A DNA stretch of 64,000 nt. It comes from Pseudobacillus wudalianchiensis. GTDB taxonomy: Bacteria; Bacillota; Bacilli; Bacillales; Domibacillaceae. The notes beneath the pieces are model-generated. The model was not told the DNA's origin. It ran no database searches and saw nothing but the letters and a program-made list of their open reading frames with translations. Shown here one piece after another: positions 8,003-17,312 of the stretch (position 1 is its first letter; each line of letters starts with the position of its first letter). A program made the position numbers and the translations under genes. Location: positions 151,791-215,790 of the forward strand of contig NZ_MAYT01000023.1 in the NCBI RefSeq assembly GCF_001685015.1. Reading direction: 5' to 3'.

Positions 8003-9100
8003 CTAAGCTCTTTTAAGCGCTTCTGCTAAAACTTTTGCACCCGTATTCAATACGGATTGGTTAAATGTCATATGGGGATGATGCAGTCCTGGCACTAAAC
8101 CCGCTCCTACGCCGATCATTGTTGCTTTTACTTCCGGATGCTTAATCGTATAAAAATGAAAATCATCACTTCCAGAAGTAACAACCGACGGTGCAACAGC
8201 CTCTTCTCCTGCTACATAACGGATAGCTTCTTCGGCAACGGCGGCCGCTTCCTCTGATACTTCCGCTCCTGGAGTATAGTCAATCCAATTTAATTCTATC
8301 TCAACCCCGTAGAGATTCTTCAATCCTTCCAAGCCTTCTGTTAAACGTTCTTGCAGAACTCGCAATGTGTCATTTTTCTGAGCGCGTACATCGACAGAGA
8401 ACTCAACTGTTCCTGGAATAATATTGACACTCTCTCCCCCAGCTAAAATTTTTGTCAGCTTAGCTGAATAGGTTTCGAATGGTGACAGATAAATTGACTT
8501 GATCCATTGGTGAAAAGCAACAATCACATCAATAGCATTTTTTCCTTGATGAGGACGTGCTCCATGGGCATCTACCCCTATAATTTTTCCTTCCAAGAAA
8601 ATACCGGCTCCATGATGAATAGCTGGTGCAAAGTGTCCAAATGAAAGTTCTTCTTCCGGACGTACGTGCACACCAAAAAGATGGGTCACCCCTTCCATTG
8701 CCCCCCGTTCAATCATAGCGACCGAACCATTTCCTTTTTCCTCAGCCGGCTGAAAAATAAAGCGAACTTTCTTATTGAGTGGTTCATTTTGCAAATAAAG
8801 CAAGGCGCCTAACACTATCGACATGTGAGCATCATGACCACATGAATGATTGGCTTGGAACACCCCATCCACTTCCTGCCACAACGCATCAATATCGGCA
8901 CGGACAGCCACTGTTTGATCGCCCTCGCCAATTTCCGCAATGACTCCCGTTACGTCAGGAAAGCGGCGATAAGAGACACCCAGCTCATCTAGGATTTCCG
9001 TAATTTTTTGCGTGGTCCCTTCCTCTTGCCAGCTCACTTCAGGGTGCTGGTGAAAATAATCAAACCATTGCAGCACTTGCTCTTCCACTTTTATTGTCAT
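8003..9100 (-). CDS. amhX: M20 family amidohydrolase, AmhX-like
   Basis: A 365-residue metallo-amidohydrolase of the M20/ArgE family. Its members hydrolyse amide bonds of N-acyl amino acids or related compounds using two metal ions. Likely ligands are C87 and H89 in NHSCGHDAH, the QPAEEKG pair (E120, E121), the HVRPEE histidine, and the late HHPHMTF histidine. A dimerisation (lid) domain follows at about 165-280. It looks closest to the B. subtilis AmhX group in length and motifs, but the symbol is tentative. AAAGGAGAG lies just upstream. The NhaC gene follows about 130 bp downstream, so the pair may import and hydrolyse the same class of substrate. Confidence 0.8.
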   Translation of the reverse strand: MTIKVEEQVLQWFDYFHQHPEVSWQEEGTTQKITEILDELGVSYRRFPDVTGVIAEIGEGDQTVAVRADIDALWQEVDGVFQANHSCGHDAHMSIVLGALLYLQNEPLNKKVRFIFQPAEEKGNGSVAMIERGAMEGVTHLFGVHVRPEEELSFGHFAPAIHHGAGIFLEGKIIGVDAHGARPHQGKNAIDVIVAFHQWIKSIYLSPFETYSAKLTKILAGGESVNIIPGTVEFSVDVRAQKNDTLRVLQERLTEGLEGLKNLYGVEIELNWIDYTPGAEVSEEAAAVAEEAIRYVAGEEAVAPSVVTSGSDDFHFYTIKHPEVKATMIGVGAGLVPGLHHPHMTFNQSVLNTGAKVLAEALKRA

Positions 9101-9460
9101 ACAGAACTCTCCTTTTCCATGTCACTTTTACATAACTCAAAATCAACGCTTCTCAAAATGTATACTCACTTCCCACCGCCTTTCAAAGTTATTTAGATAG
9201 TACCACTTTTTCATGCGCGTATCTTAGCCTGATTGATAATTTTTTTATAAAAAATGTGCTTATGTCTTTTTACTTAGACTCTGTTAAAGGAGAATGTTGT
9301 TGCTCACTAATGGATGGCAGCGGAAATCAACAACCCAATATAACAAAGCTTCCGCATAAGAGAAAAATATTTTTACAGTCTTACAGTTCATTTTTTATTT
9401 TTCCCTACTTTATAACACTCAAAAAAAATACCCTCTCCTACTTTAGAAGAGGGAGAGAGT
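9101..9460. other. intergenic region with no recognised gene
   Basis: AT-rich spacer upstream of the amhX-like gene. I see no coding frame with a ribosome binding site and no convincing RNA structure before the repeat that begins at 9461. A hairpin-like CCCTCT...AGAGGG lies at about 9431-9452. Confidence 0.5.
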
Positions 9461-9567
9461 GTAGACAAAGTCTATTTTCAATACTGTAGGCTAGTTGAAA
9501 ACGTTTATCTTTCGAGGCGCGAAGTCTGGCGAGCAACGAAGAAAGCGAGCGTTTGTCAACAGTCTAG
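9461..9567. repeat. dispersed hairpin repeat, copy A
   Basis: A stretch of about 107 bp related to 49797-49950. Shared blocks include GTAGACAAA, CTTTCGAGNCGCGAA, GAGCAACGAAGAAAG and GAGCGTTTG. Its ends form an imperfect inverted repeat (TAGGCTAGTTGAAAACG against the complement of CGTTTGTCAACAGTCTA), so it can fold into one long hairpin. It has no coding capacity and lies just beyond the 3' end of the amidase gene. Confidence 0.65.
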
Positions 9568-9574
9568 TATTCAT

Positions 9575-11026
9575 TCATTTAGTTATTAATGCTCCAACAT
9601 TAATGGGGGTTTTGGTATTCCATGAACAAGCTTCCTCAAGCTGCCCAGCAAGCCTAAAAAGAGTCGCTTCATCAGCAAAACGGCCAGCAAACTGCATTCC
9701 AATCGGAAGACCGGAAGCGCTCCAGCCAAGAGGCAAGGAAACAGCTGGCTGTCCAGTCGTATTAAATAACCGGGTAAAAGGAAAATAACGAAATATCTTT
9801 TTGCCAAATCCCTTCATATCACTGTCCGGTGCATCCATATTTAGTTCACCTATAACTGGAGGAAGCTGAGCAGCTGTTGGGGTTAACAATACATCATAAT
9901 GCGTGAAAAACTCTCCCACTGATCTTGAAATTCTGTTTTGAATATCAAAAGCTTCCAAAAGTTCAGCAGCTTTTAAGCTTTGCCCAATTTGATAGGCGGA
10001 CCAAATAGCTGTTTCAAGATTTTCTTCAGAAGGAGTACGTTTTAACCTAGCAGAAGCCTTATTAATCGCAGCTGTCGTATAAGCTGCCTTTATACGCAAC
10101 GCAGCAAGAGAATGCCATTCTTCGTCAACGACTGGAGCGGCTTCAATGACTTCATGTCCTAGCTCTTCGCAAAGCTTTACTGTCTGATGAAGAACACGGA
10201 CCACCTCTTCATTAACAGGGGCCTGGTTTTGCGGCTGCGCCGACCATGCAATCCGAAGACGACCGGGTGCCCTCAAAGCTTCTTCCTTATACGGAAGCTT
10301 CGGCCTCTCTGCCCATGCATAACAGCCAACATCAGGCCCGCTTACACAATCAAGCAATGCAGCCGTATCCCGGACACTGCGAGTAATGGCAAAACTGGAC
10401 GAGCGGCCATATGCCGGTTCGCTTGTATTAGGACCAGTGGGCACACGCCCTCGTGTCGGTTTAAATCCAATTAATCCGTTGTACGAAGCAGGAACACGAA
10501 CGGAACCCGCTCCATCATTTGCATGTGCAATTGGTACAATTCCAGCTGCTACTGCAGCGGCAGAGCCACCGCTTGAACCACCTGCACTCCGTTCTATATT
10601 CCAGGGATTGCGTGTAGGGCCATGAAGAACGGATTCAGTGGTGAAGTTATATCCGAATTCAGGTGTTGTCGTTGTGCCAACAGTTAGTAAGCCAGATTTC
10701 CGAAACCTCGTCATTAGTTCATCATCAGTCGGCGTCACCAAACCAGCAAGCAAACGGCTGCCGCTGCTTATGGACACACCTGCAGCTTGTATGCCCAATT
10801 CCTTAATGAGAAAAGGCACTCCCGTAAAAGGTCCGTCATGCAATCCCCTCTCTATCTCCTTATCGACTTGTTTATCTAAAATCTGCACAACCGCATTAAT
10901 CGCCGGATTTACCTTTTCAATCCCTTTAAAAGCAGCTTCCGCCAATTCCTTTGGAGTTACTTCTTTCTTCTTCACTAATTCGGCCAACCCTACAGCATCG
11001 TAAATCGAATACTCTGAAAACTTCAT
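9575..11026 (-). CDS. amidase signature family hydrolase
   Basis: A 483-residue amidase signature enzyme that hydrolyses a C-N amide bond. The Ser-cisSer-Lys triad is visible as K75 (GVPFLIKEL), the GGSSGGSAAAVAAG loop around S151-S152, and S175 (DGAGSVRVPAS). The overall pattern resembles amidases annotated as 6-aminohexanoate-cyclic-dimer hydrolase (NylA-like). That label covers many unrelated substrates, so only the general reaction is safe. An upstream in-frame GTG exists, but AAAGGGGTG positions the ATG at 11026. The MFS carrier gene 50 bp upstream on the same strand probably imports its substrate. Confidence 0.85.
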   Translation of the reverse strand: MKFSEYSIYDAVGLAELVKKKEVTPKELAEAAFKGIEKVNPAINAVVQILDKQVDKEIERGLHDGPFTGVPFLIKELGIQAAGVSISSGSRLLAGLVTPTDDELMTRFRKSGLLTVGTTTTPEFGYNFTTESVLHGPTRNPWNIERSAGGSSGGSAAAVAAGIVPIAHANDGAGSVRVPASYNGLIGFKPTRGRVPTGPNTSEPAYGRSSSFAITRSVRDTAALLDCVSGPDVGCYAWAERPKLPYKEEALRAPGRLRIAWSAQPQNQAPVNEEVVRVLHQTVKLCEELGHEVIEAAPVVDEEWHSLAALRIKAAYTTAAINKASARLKRTPSEENLETAIWSAYQIGQSLKAAELLEAFDIQNRISRSVGEFFTHYDVLLTPTAAQLPPVIGELNMDAPDSDMKGFGKKIFRYFPFTRLFNTTGQPAVSLPLGWSASGLPIGMQFAGRFADEATLFRLAGQLEEACSWNTKTPINVGALITK

Positions 11027-11076
11027 TTTGATCACCCCTTTATCTATTACAACAATTCAAAAAGCAATCTTCTTTA

Positions 11077-12339
11077 CTAATTAGCTTCTGCCTGTTTATT
11101 GACTAGCGTCGAGGCTTTTATTGTTTCTTTATCGGGATTAGTAAAGATTAAGAAAATCAAACTAAATACTAATAAAATTGAAGCTGCTAGCAACACAGAA
11201 TAATTGAAGCCAAGAACTTCATTGTTATCTGCCATTTGAACAACAAAACCAGTCGCAAGCGGGCCGACAATTCCTGCTAAATTCGCTAACCCTATTAACG
11301 TGCCAGATGCCAATCCTTTTCTTTCTGGCAATAAATGATTAGCAATTTGGGGGGCAATAGAAAACATTGTATTAACAAATGTTAGCCCCAACCCTAATGC
11401 GATAATAGCCCCTGCTGTGGATTGAATGATTGTTGTTGAAAAAAAGGCTGCAGCTCCTAGAATTAAAGAAATACCAGCCACTACCACACGAGACTTTCGA
11501 AAGCTTTTTGTTTTCTTTAGTAAATAATCGGAAAACGCTGCAACGATCACTGAACCAAGCCCCGTGAAAATTCCAATCCCCCCCAAGATATATCCCATCT
11601 GTATTGGTGATAAGTGAACCACTTTAGTTAAATAGGTCGGCATCCAAACGAACGCCCATGATAAAACCCAAAAAGCAGAGAAGAAAGCGAGCGTCGTCAA
11701 AATAAAGTTAGCTGAAAGGAAAACCTTAGAAACGTCTTTCCATTTAACTTTTGGCAGCTTTTCTTGAGACTCATCCAGTGTTATAGGATTTTTAGGCTTT
11801 TCTCGGCCAAACAAAATCCATAATATGCACCATATCAAACTAAGAGATCCTAAAAAGCCGAAGCCCACTCTCCAGCTATAGCTATGGATAATAAAAACTA
11901 AAAGCGGAGCCATCAATTTAGCTCCCATACTCCCACAGTTTACAAGTGAAATAGCAAACGCCCGTCGCTCCGGCGGAAACCATTTACTTACATGGCTGAT
12001 AGCTGTTGCATAGTAAGGGCCCTCAAACGCTCCAAGAAGTACCCGTGAAAAAATTAATAACGGCAAGCTGTAAATAGCGAATGCGCCCACCTGGGAAATT
12101 GTCCAGACTATTGCCATAATAGTAAGCATTTTTTTTGTTCCAACTTTATCAGATAAGGCAGCACCAATAATGCCAGCTATTGAGAACAACCAATAAAAAC
12201 TACTCCCAACCATTCCCCACTGGGCATATGTGAGATTTAAATCTTCCATAATGGGAACCGCAGCATATCCTACAATGGCTTTATCTGCATAATTAATGAT
12301 GTATAGAAAAAATAAAAAAACAACAATAACCCAACGCAT
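11077..12339 (-). CDS. MFS transporter, anion:cation symporter type
   Basis: A 420-residue, 12-segment major facilitator. The NYADKAIVGYAAVPIM start, ALSDKVGTKKM loop and GAFEGPYYATAISHVSKWFP stretch resemble the anion:cation symporter (ACS) family, which imports organic anions such as phthalate, glucarate or 4-hydroxyphenylacetate. It is followed 50 bp later by the amidase gene, so a carboxylated amide is a reasonable but unproven substrate. AAAGGGGG gives the start. A weak cre-like sequence lies upstream near 12372-12387, which I do not trust enough to list. Confidence 0.85.
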   Translation of the reverse strand: MRWVIVVFLFFLYIINYADKAIVGYAAVPIMEDLNLTYAQWGMVGSSFYWLFSIAGIIGAALSDKVGTKKMLTIMAIVWTISQVGAFAIYSLPLLIFSRVLLGAFEGPYYATAISHVSKWFPPERRAFAISLVNCGSMGAKLMAPLLVFIIHSYSWRVGFGFLGSLSLIWCILWILFGREKPKNPITLDESQEKLPKVKWKDVSKVFLSANFILTTLAFFSAFWVLSWAFVWMPTYLTKVVHLSPIQMGYILGGIGIFTGLGSVIVAAFSDYLLKKTKSFRKSRVVVAGISLILGAAAFFSTTIIQSTAGAIIALGLGLTFVNTMFSIAPQIANHLLPERKGLASGTLIGLANLAGIVGPLATGFVVQMADNNEVLGFNYSVLLAASILLVFSLIFLIFTNPDKETIKASTLVNKQAEAN

Positions 12340-13083
12340 AAAAATCCCCCTTTGTTCATCACTTTAACCACCTGCAACGCTTTCCTATCGCTATTCTCTA
12401 TAGCCTTCCTAAAGTTTTTCTTCATGCTTTATTAGATGGATGCTTAGGAATAGATAAATGACAAAATAATTATAAATATTCAGTCTCTTTCAGATGAAAC
12501 ATGCTTTCGTTTTCAAATAGTAAATCTCTTATTTGAGTATACTCTTTTGCAGCTTAGGGTTATCTTTATCGTGATGTATATTGATCGGTGAAGATGTGGG
12601 GTCTAAGATGAGGAATCAATTTCTTTGAAATGCTAAACAATAGGCCGGTTTAAACAAGTGATTTAGATGAAGATAACAAATAAACAATCGATCGCTCCAA
12701 CAAATTCTCTCTCTTTATTTGCGCTTTCATCTGTCCCTTGCCAACACTTAAGATGTAGTGGTCCATGCTTACGGAGAGACCACCCATTCTGCATTTAATT
12801 TAGTTCTTTTTGCATGAAGCATTGGTGCTTTATATTTCTGTCATCACTCTCCCTCCTTTTTCAATATTTAGATGCAAGTTCCACTCCCATCTCTTTGTAG
12901 TTCATATTGTTAGATTAATGTTATTGTAAATGTTTTCTCCATTTCAGTCAAAAGTTTTCTTGTAATTAAACACATTTTTCTTATTTTTCTGTATATTTTC
13001 TTTTTATTTTCAAAACATTTAACTTTTTTGGTTTAATCTTCACCTCTATTTCTTTTGAAAAACTAGACAGAAGTTAATGGTAG
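12340..13083. other. long intergenic region before the ROK gene
   Basis: About 750 bp with no supported gene. It includes a copy of CCATTTCAGTCAAAAG at 12939-12954, which recurs at 15740-15755 and in part just upstream of the ROK gene. Otherwise it is AT-rich and I see nothing else in it. Confidence 0.5.
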
Positions 13084-13110
13084 AACCATTTCAGATAGAA
13101 GGGTTATAAT
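13084..13110 (+). promoter_or_regulatory. ROK gene promoter with a putative autoregulatory site
   Basis: A perfect TATAAT (13105-13110) lies 33 bp before the start codon, with no good -35. Immediately before it is ACCATTTCAGATAGAAG, a variant of the 16-mer found at 12939 and 15740. A regulator bound here would cover the -35 to -10 space, which fits autoregulation by the ROK protein. Confidence 0.45.
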
Positions 13111-13142
13111 GTTTTTAAAGCGAGAAAACCGGAGGACAAAAA

Positions 13143-14372
13143 ATGCTAAAACAACTCACAGGACCTTTATCCCAAAAAGAAAAAAGCTTAAAGGAATTAT
13201 ATAGTTTGATCATAGAGCACGGTCCTGTTTCCAAAAGTGATTTAATTAAGTACACAGGGATGAGACAAACGACGTGTTCTCGATTGATTGATGAATTGTT
13301 GGATATGAGCCTTATCGTTGAAAGCGGGTATGGAGAATCCAGCGGCGGACGCAAGCCGCTCATGTACGACATAAAGGAAGATGCCAGTTACGTGATCGGC
13401 ATTGATGTATCTAGAACGTATACGAAAGTATTATTAATGAACCTTCGACTTACGGTGTTAGATGAAGCGAACCTCAGAATGAACGAAACATCTACTCCTG
13501 CTTTTACAACTGACTTCATCTCTTCTCAGATTCAACACATGCTGAATAAGTTCCAGCTGACGCCTGATCAAATACTAGGAGCTGGCATCGGGACAATCGG
13601 GCCATTAGATCGTGAAAAGGGAATGATTTTAAACCCTATCCAGTTCCCATCTAGCGGTTGGCAAAATGTGCCGATCACCGAATTATTAAGTGAAAAACTA
13701 CAGTTGCATACGCAGCTCGACTACGGCGCGAACACGGCGCTTCTGGCAGAGTACCATCAAGAACCATTTAAAAAATATAAAAATGTTGTACATGTCATTA
13801 AAGGAACCGGCACCCGGACAGCTATGATTATGGACGGCCGGCTCATACGCGGGACAGATAAGGTAGGCATGCTGGGACAAGGACATATGATTGTGGATCT
13901 GCACGGCAGGAAGTGTATTTGCGGCAGCAATGGCTGCGTTAATGCCTATTCCTCTATTGTTGCAATGAAAGAAGATATCCTTGCTAGTCTCGGACAGGGG
14001 GCTCCTTCTATCATCACTGAATGGACTAAAGATTCTAAAGACATAGATTTTGAGGATATCTGCCGGGCAGTAAATGAACATGATCCTCTCGTTACGCGTA
14101 TTGTTAAAAATGCTGCCTACTATGCCGGTGTTGGACTTACGAACCTAGCTCGTGTCCTCTTTCCTGACGTTATTATTCTAAGTGGGCCTACGTACACAAG
14201 GATGAACTTATTTTATGAAGTAGTGACCGAAACGGCAGCCAACCGTTGTAAAAACCTTTATTCTGATCAAGAAATCATTTTCACCCGCGGACAGCTTGGG
14301 GAAAACGCCAGCGCAATTGGAGCCGGCCGCATGGTCATTGACCACTATTTAACCGATCACACGATGGCGTAA
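13143..14372 (+). CDS. ROK family transcriptional regulator
   Basis: A 409-residue regulator. The N-terminal winged helix (about 15-75) has EHGPVSKSDLIKYTGMRQTT and a wing with ESSGGRKPLMY. A ROK sugar-kinase-like domain follows, with YVIGIDVS and the zinc motif C-x-C-G-x2-G-C (KCICGSNGCVNAYSS). The usual Glu after the last Cys is Asn, and the kinase ND motif reads DYGANTALLAEY, so catalysis is unlikely. Such proteins (XylR, NagC/Mlc) repress genes until a sugar or sugar phosphate binds. GGAGG marks the start. It may control itself and the hydrolase at 14712, whose upstream region holds the same 16-bp motif. Confidence 0.85.
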   Translation: MLKQLTGPLSQKEKSLKELYSLIIEHGPVSKSDLIKYTGMRQTTCSRLIDELLDMSLIVESGYGESSGGRKPLMYDIKEDASYVIGIDVSRTYTKVLLMNLRLTVLDEANLRMNETSTPAFTTDFISSQIQHMLNKFQLTPDQILGAGIGTIGPLDREKGMILNPIQFPSSGWQNVPITELLSEKLQLHTQLDYGANTALLAEYHQEPFKKYKNVVHVIKGTGTRTAMIMDGRLIRGTDKVGMLGQGHMIVDLHGRKCICGSNGCVNAYSSIVAMKEDILASLGQGAPSIITEWTKDSKDIDFEDICRAVNEHDPLVTRIVKNAAYYAGVGLTNLARVLFPDVIILSGPTYTRMNLFYEVVTETAANRCKNLYSDQEIIFTRGQLGENASAIGAGRMVIDHYLTDHTMA

Positions 14373-14391
14373 TGGATGACTTTACACTCTC

Positions 14392-14424
14392 AGAGCTCTC
14401 TTATTGTCAAGGGAGCTCTTTTCT
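14392..14424 (+). terminator. rho-independent terminator after the ROK gene
   Basis: An 11-bp stem with one mismatch (AGAGCTCTCTT / AAGGGAGCTCT) is followed by a short T-run. Confidence 0.8.
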
Positions 14425-14711
14425 ATTCTTTATTGCTCGCTGAACTCGGCGAAATAAAAATCATTCCAAAAATGACTAGATCTCTTGTTCGCAGCACTCT
14501 CTTGAGACTTTGGTCTCCTTGATTCATTACACTCATTGCTTCCCCCTCATAAAAAGCAACCCAAAGAATAAAGTCGTTCATTTGTCGTTTCCTTTGGAAT
14601 TGCTTGATTTCTTAAAGTTCACATGGCTTTGTTACCTATGAATTTTTTTATCCTTTTCAACATTTGAGGTGAACAATCAAGATGAGTCTCATACCGTTTT
14701 TTCAATTGCCA
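14425..14711. other. intergenic region with no recognised feature
   Basis: About 290 bp between the convergent ROK and hydrolase genes. No frame with a ribosome binding site, and no clear hairpin serving the hydrolase gene, was seen. Confidence 0.45.
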
Positions 14712-15566
14712 TTAATGATGGACGGATACAGTATTGGTTACTGGAATCACTTGAAGGTCTCTGCTAACGATGATCTCTCCAGCAAATACGGCAGCTGCCT
14801 CCTGCTTTGTCTCTTCCTCGATAATGTTGGGAAGAAAATGAGTTAGAACGAGCGTTTTCACTCCGGCTTCCTTGCCAATTCTGCCTGCCTGTTCTGGTGT
14901 ACAATGTTCTTTTTGCAAGTTATCCCAAATCTCCTTCAGTTCTGCGCTGTCTGTGTGGCGATACACACTAGTGGGTGCCAGACAAGCATCCATAACGAGA
15001 AGGTCAGCATCTTTTGAAAGTTTTACGAGGTCTGATGTAGGAGCCGTATCTCCTGACAGGACGACTGTTTTTTCTCCTACTTCAAAACGATAGCCATACG
15101 TCAGTACGTTGTGAAGCATCTCAGCAGTCGTAATCTTCCATGGCAGCCCACAATAAATTTCCCCCGGCTCATCAATTTCGATAATGTTCACATCTAACAC
15201 GCCGTTCCCTGGTCTGCCGAGTGATGTACGGTAGGAAATGTCTTCTTCAAACAAATGAAGAATCGTTTCGTGAAAATGCTTCATTCCCTTTGGGCCAACG
15301 ATGGTAAGCTTGCGTCGTCCAAGCCCCCATCCACCCAGCAAAAACTGCCCATACCCGAATACATGATCAGAATGAAGGTGGGTCATAAACAAATAATGAA
15401 TCTTTTCTGGCGCAATGCCTGCTTTCATTAGCTGAGCAGTCGTTCCTTCGCCGCAGTCCACTAAAATATGTGTATCTCCAACGGTTAAAACTTGTGCTGG
15501 ACCTGAACGTTCGAGTTCTGGTCTCGGACTCCCCGTCCCCAGCATCGTTACTTTTACTTCTGTCAT
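14712..15566 (-). CDS. metallo-beta-lactamase fold hydrolase, RNase Z-like
   Basis: A 284-residue soluble enzyme with the H63-x-H65-x-D67-H68 metal motif (THLHSDH) after LVDCGEGTTAQL, then SGDTAPTSDL and LTHFLPN, as expected for a two-metal MBL hydrolase. The length and GTGSPRPE start resemble the RNase Z/arylsulfatase AtsA branch. The true tRNA 3' exonuclease-type RNase Z usually has an additional exosite arm and is found elsewhere, so this is better regarded as an uncharacterised esterase or sulfatase-like paralogue. GAGGGAGG lies 9 bases before the ATG. The upstream spacer carries the 16-bp motif also present near the ROK gene. Confidence 0.8.
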   Translation of the reverse strand: MTEVKVTMLGTGSPRPELERSGPAQVLTVGDTHILVDCGEGTTAQLMKAGIAPEKIHYLFMTHLHSDHVFGYGQFLLGGWGLGRRKLTIVGPKGMKHFHETILHLFEEDISYRTSLGRPGNGVLDVNIIEIDEPGEIYCGLPWKITTAEMLHNVLTYGYRFEVGEKTVVLSGDTAPTSDLVKLSKDADLLVMDACLAPTSVYRHTDSAELKEIWDNLQKEHCTPEQAGRIGKEAGVKTLVLTHFLPNIIEEETKQEAAAVFAGEIIVSRDLQVIPVTNTVSVHH

Positions 15567-15954
15567 TTCTTTGTGCCTCCCTCTTCAAGTTCCTATGTGT
15601 AAGATTCTTATTTTCCTTATGATGACGGTAGTTTTCTGAGCTGTATCAGCTGTTTTTCATGCTCTCGGTCTCAGTACTTTCCTTCTCCTCGCCCCTTTTC
15701 TGAATCTTTCATTTATTGTTACTATCTTAAACATTTTAACCATTTCAGTCAAAAGATTTATTTAAATATTCAAAATCTATATTATTAATATTAATTTTTA
15801 TACTTTTTTCATATATCTTTAATTATTTAAACACAAAAGTAGTTTATACTTATTTAAGGATCCCTTTGTTTTTCTACTTATATTGTCTAAAGTAGTTGTA
15901 TTATTCTATTGGATCACCTATTTTTTCGACTTCATTAAAGAATCAAAAAACTTA
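15567..15954. other. AT-rich intergenic region between divergent genes
   Basis: It contains the 16-bp motif CCATTTCAGTCAAAAG at 15740-15755. The frame that extends the chromate transporter upstream from 16024 to 15883 lacks a ribosome binding site and overlaps a promoter, so I treat it as non-coding. Confidence 0.45.
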
Positions 15955-15984
15955 TTACCAAAACGGATCAAAGAGTGCTATACT
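15955..15984 (+). promoter_or_regulatory. putative sigma-A promoter of the chromate transporter genes
   Basis: TTACCA (15955-15960), 18 bp and TATACT (15979-15984) lie 40 bp before the start at 16024. Confidence 0.4.
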
Positions 15985-16023
15985 ATAGAGACTGCTACAG
16001 AAGAAACACAAAGAGGTGTTCAA

Positions 16024-16617
16024 ATGAATAAAAAGTGGAAGCTGTTGGCGGAGATATTTTTCACCTTTTTTAAGATCGGCCCCGTTACGTTCGGGGGTGG
16101 CTATGCGATGATCCCTCTCATTGAAAAAGAGGTAGTGACTAAGAAGAAGTGGATGCAAACAAATGATATAACGGATGTCGTAGCGCTGGCAGGTTCTGCT
16201 CCCGGTGCGATGGCGATTAACTCAGCTACTTTTGTAGGTTACCGAATCGCTGGTGTCAGCGGGGCCATCGCAGCTATGATCGGCATCCTGCTCCCTACCT
16301 TTCTCATTGTGGTGGGGCTCAGTATTTTCTATCTTTATTTCAACGATAACCCGAAGATTGAAGCAGCCTTTCATGGCATTGGCCCAGCTGTTGTGGCTCT
16401 AATCTGCTTAGCCGCTTATAAACTTGCCCCAACAGCGATTATTGACAAAACAACACTTGTGATCGCTAGTATCGCTGTTCTTCTGTTATTTTTCCTTCAT
16501 ATTCATCCTGTTGTGATGATTCTTGGAGGAATTGCTGCCGGGATTTGTCTCGTTAAAATTAGAACATGGCTTGGCTACAAAACAAAGCTTGATGGACTCA
16601 AGCAAAAAGTGGGGTGA
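16024..16617 (+). CDS. chromate transporter, N-terminal half protein
   Basis: A 197-residue membrane protein of the CHR family in its short, single-domain form. Hallmarks are FFKIGPVTFGGGYAMIPLIEKEVV, the APGAMAINSATFVGYR stretch and a GIGPAVVALI segment. Short CHR proteins are encoded as adjacent pairs whose two halves work together, as with Bacillus YwrA/YwrB. They export chromate or possibly another oxyanion. AAGAGGTG points to the ATG at 16024 rather than the earlier in-frame codon. The stop overlaps the GTGGGGTGA ribosome binding region of the second half gene, nine bases away, showing translational coupling. Confidence 0.9.
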   Translation: MNKKWKLLAEIFFTFFKIGPVTFGGGYAMIPLIEKEVVTKKKWMQTNDITDVVALAGSAPGAMAINSATFVGYRIAGVSGAIAAMIGILLPTFLIVVGLSIFYLYFNDNPKIEAAFHGIGPAVVALICLAAYKLAPTAIIDKTTLVIASIAVLLLFFLHIHPVVMILGGIAAGICLVKIRTWLGYKTKLDGLKQKVG

Positions 16618-16626
16618 GCACAGTTC

Positions 16627-17166
16627 ATGATGTTACTCGAACTATTTAAGACCTTTTTTATTATTGGGTTTATTTCATTTGGAGGAGGATATGCAACAAT
16701 CCCGATCATTGAGATGGAAGTGACCGCTCATCAATGGATGACGACCGAGGAGTTTACTGACATTATCGGCATTGCCGGCATGTCACCTGGACCAATCGCT
16801 ACAAATTGCGCTGTTTTCGTTGGCTATCAAACAGCCGGCTTTGCCGGTGCCGTTGCTTCGACAGCAGGTGTCATTTTGCCTTCACTTATTGTTATTCTAA
16901 TTTTGGCTGTTTTCTTTTACCGGGCAAACAAAAACCCTATCGTCCAGTCCGCTTTTTACGGGCTTCGCCCAATTATCGTTAGCTTGATTGTATATGCAGC
17001 CATTAAATTTGCCTTTTCCAGCGGCATGGTTACCACCTTATCTAACGAATCATTCAGCCTTTTACTAATATTTATTTTTTCGTTGCTGGCATTAACGAAA
17101 TTCCACTTACACCCAGCAGTTGTCATTATTCTTTCCGGTCTAGCTGGAGTGGCCCTGTATACCTAG
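16627..17166 (+). CDS. chromate transporter, C-terminal half protein
   Basis: A 179-residue membrane protein, the second short CHR protein. It repeats the family pattern (FFIIGFISFGGGYATIPIIEMEV, MSPGPIATNCAVFVGYQ, YGLRPIIVSLIVYA). It is expected to be inserted with inverted topology relative to its partner, as is known for paired short CHR proteins. It immediately follows the first half gene with a shared ribosome binding region. Chromate resistance is the family annotation; the physiological substrate may differ. Confidence 0.9.
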   Translation: MMLLELFKTFFIIGFISFGGGYATIPIIEMEVTAHQWMTTEEFTDIIGIAGMSPGPIATNCAVFVGYQTAGFAGAVASTAGVILPSLIVILILAVFFYRANKNPIVQSAFYGLRPIIVSLIVYAAIKFAFSSGMVTTLSNESFSLLLIFIFSLLALTKFHLHPAVVIILSGLAGVALYT

Positions 17167-17262
17167 CAGCAGTAATGGCTCCCTCGCTAGCCGTTCTGCA
17201 TAATACTTAGCGGATGAACGACAACACACCTGTCGCACCGTCGTGTTAATGACCCGTACACT

Positions 17263-17297
17263 AAATAAAAGAGGTCTATCTGCACACCTTTTTATTT
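17263..17297. terminator. bidirectional terminator between chrA half gene and amt pseudogene
   Basis: A stem of AAATAAAAG-AGGT with ACCTTTTTATTT, A-rich before and T-rich after, lies between two convergent units. Confidence 0.65.
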
Positions 17298-17312
17298 ATA
17301 AAGGAAACAGAG

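Noticed and set aside
15883-16023. N-terminal extension of the chromate transporter
   Set aside because: It has no ribosome binding site, contains the likely promoter, and is absent from the family.
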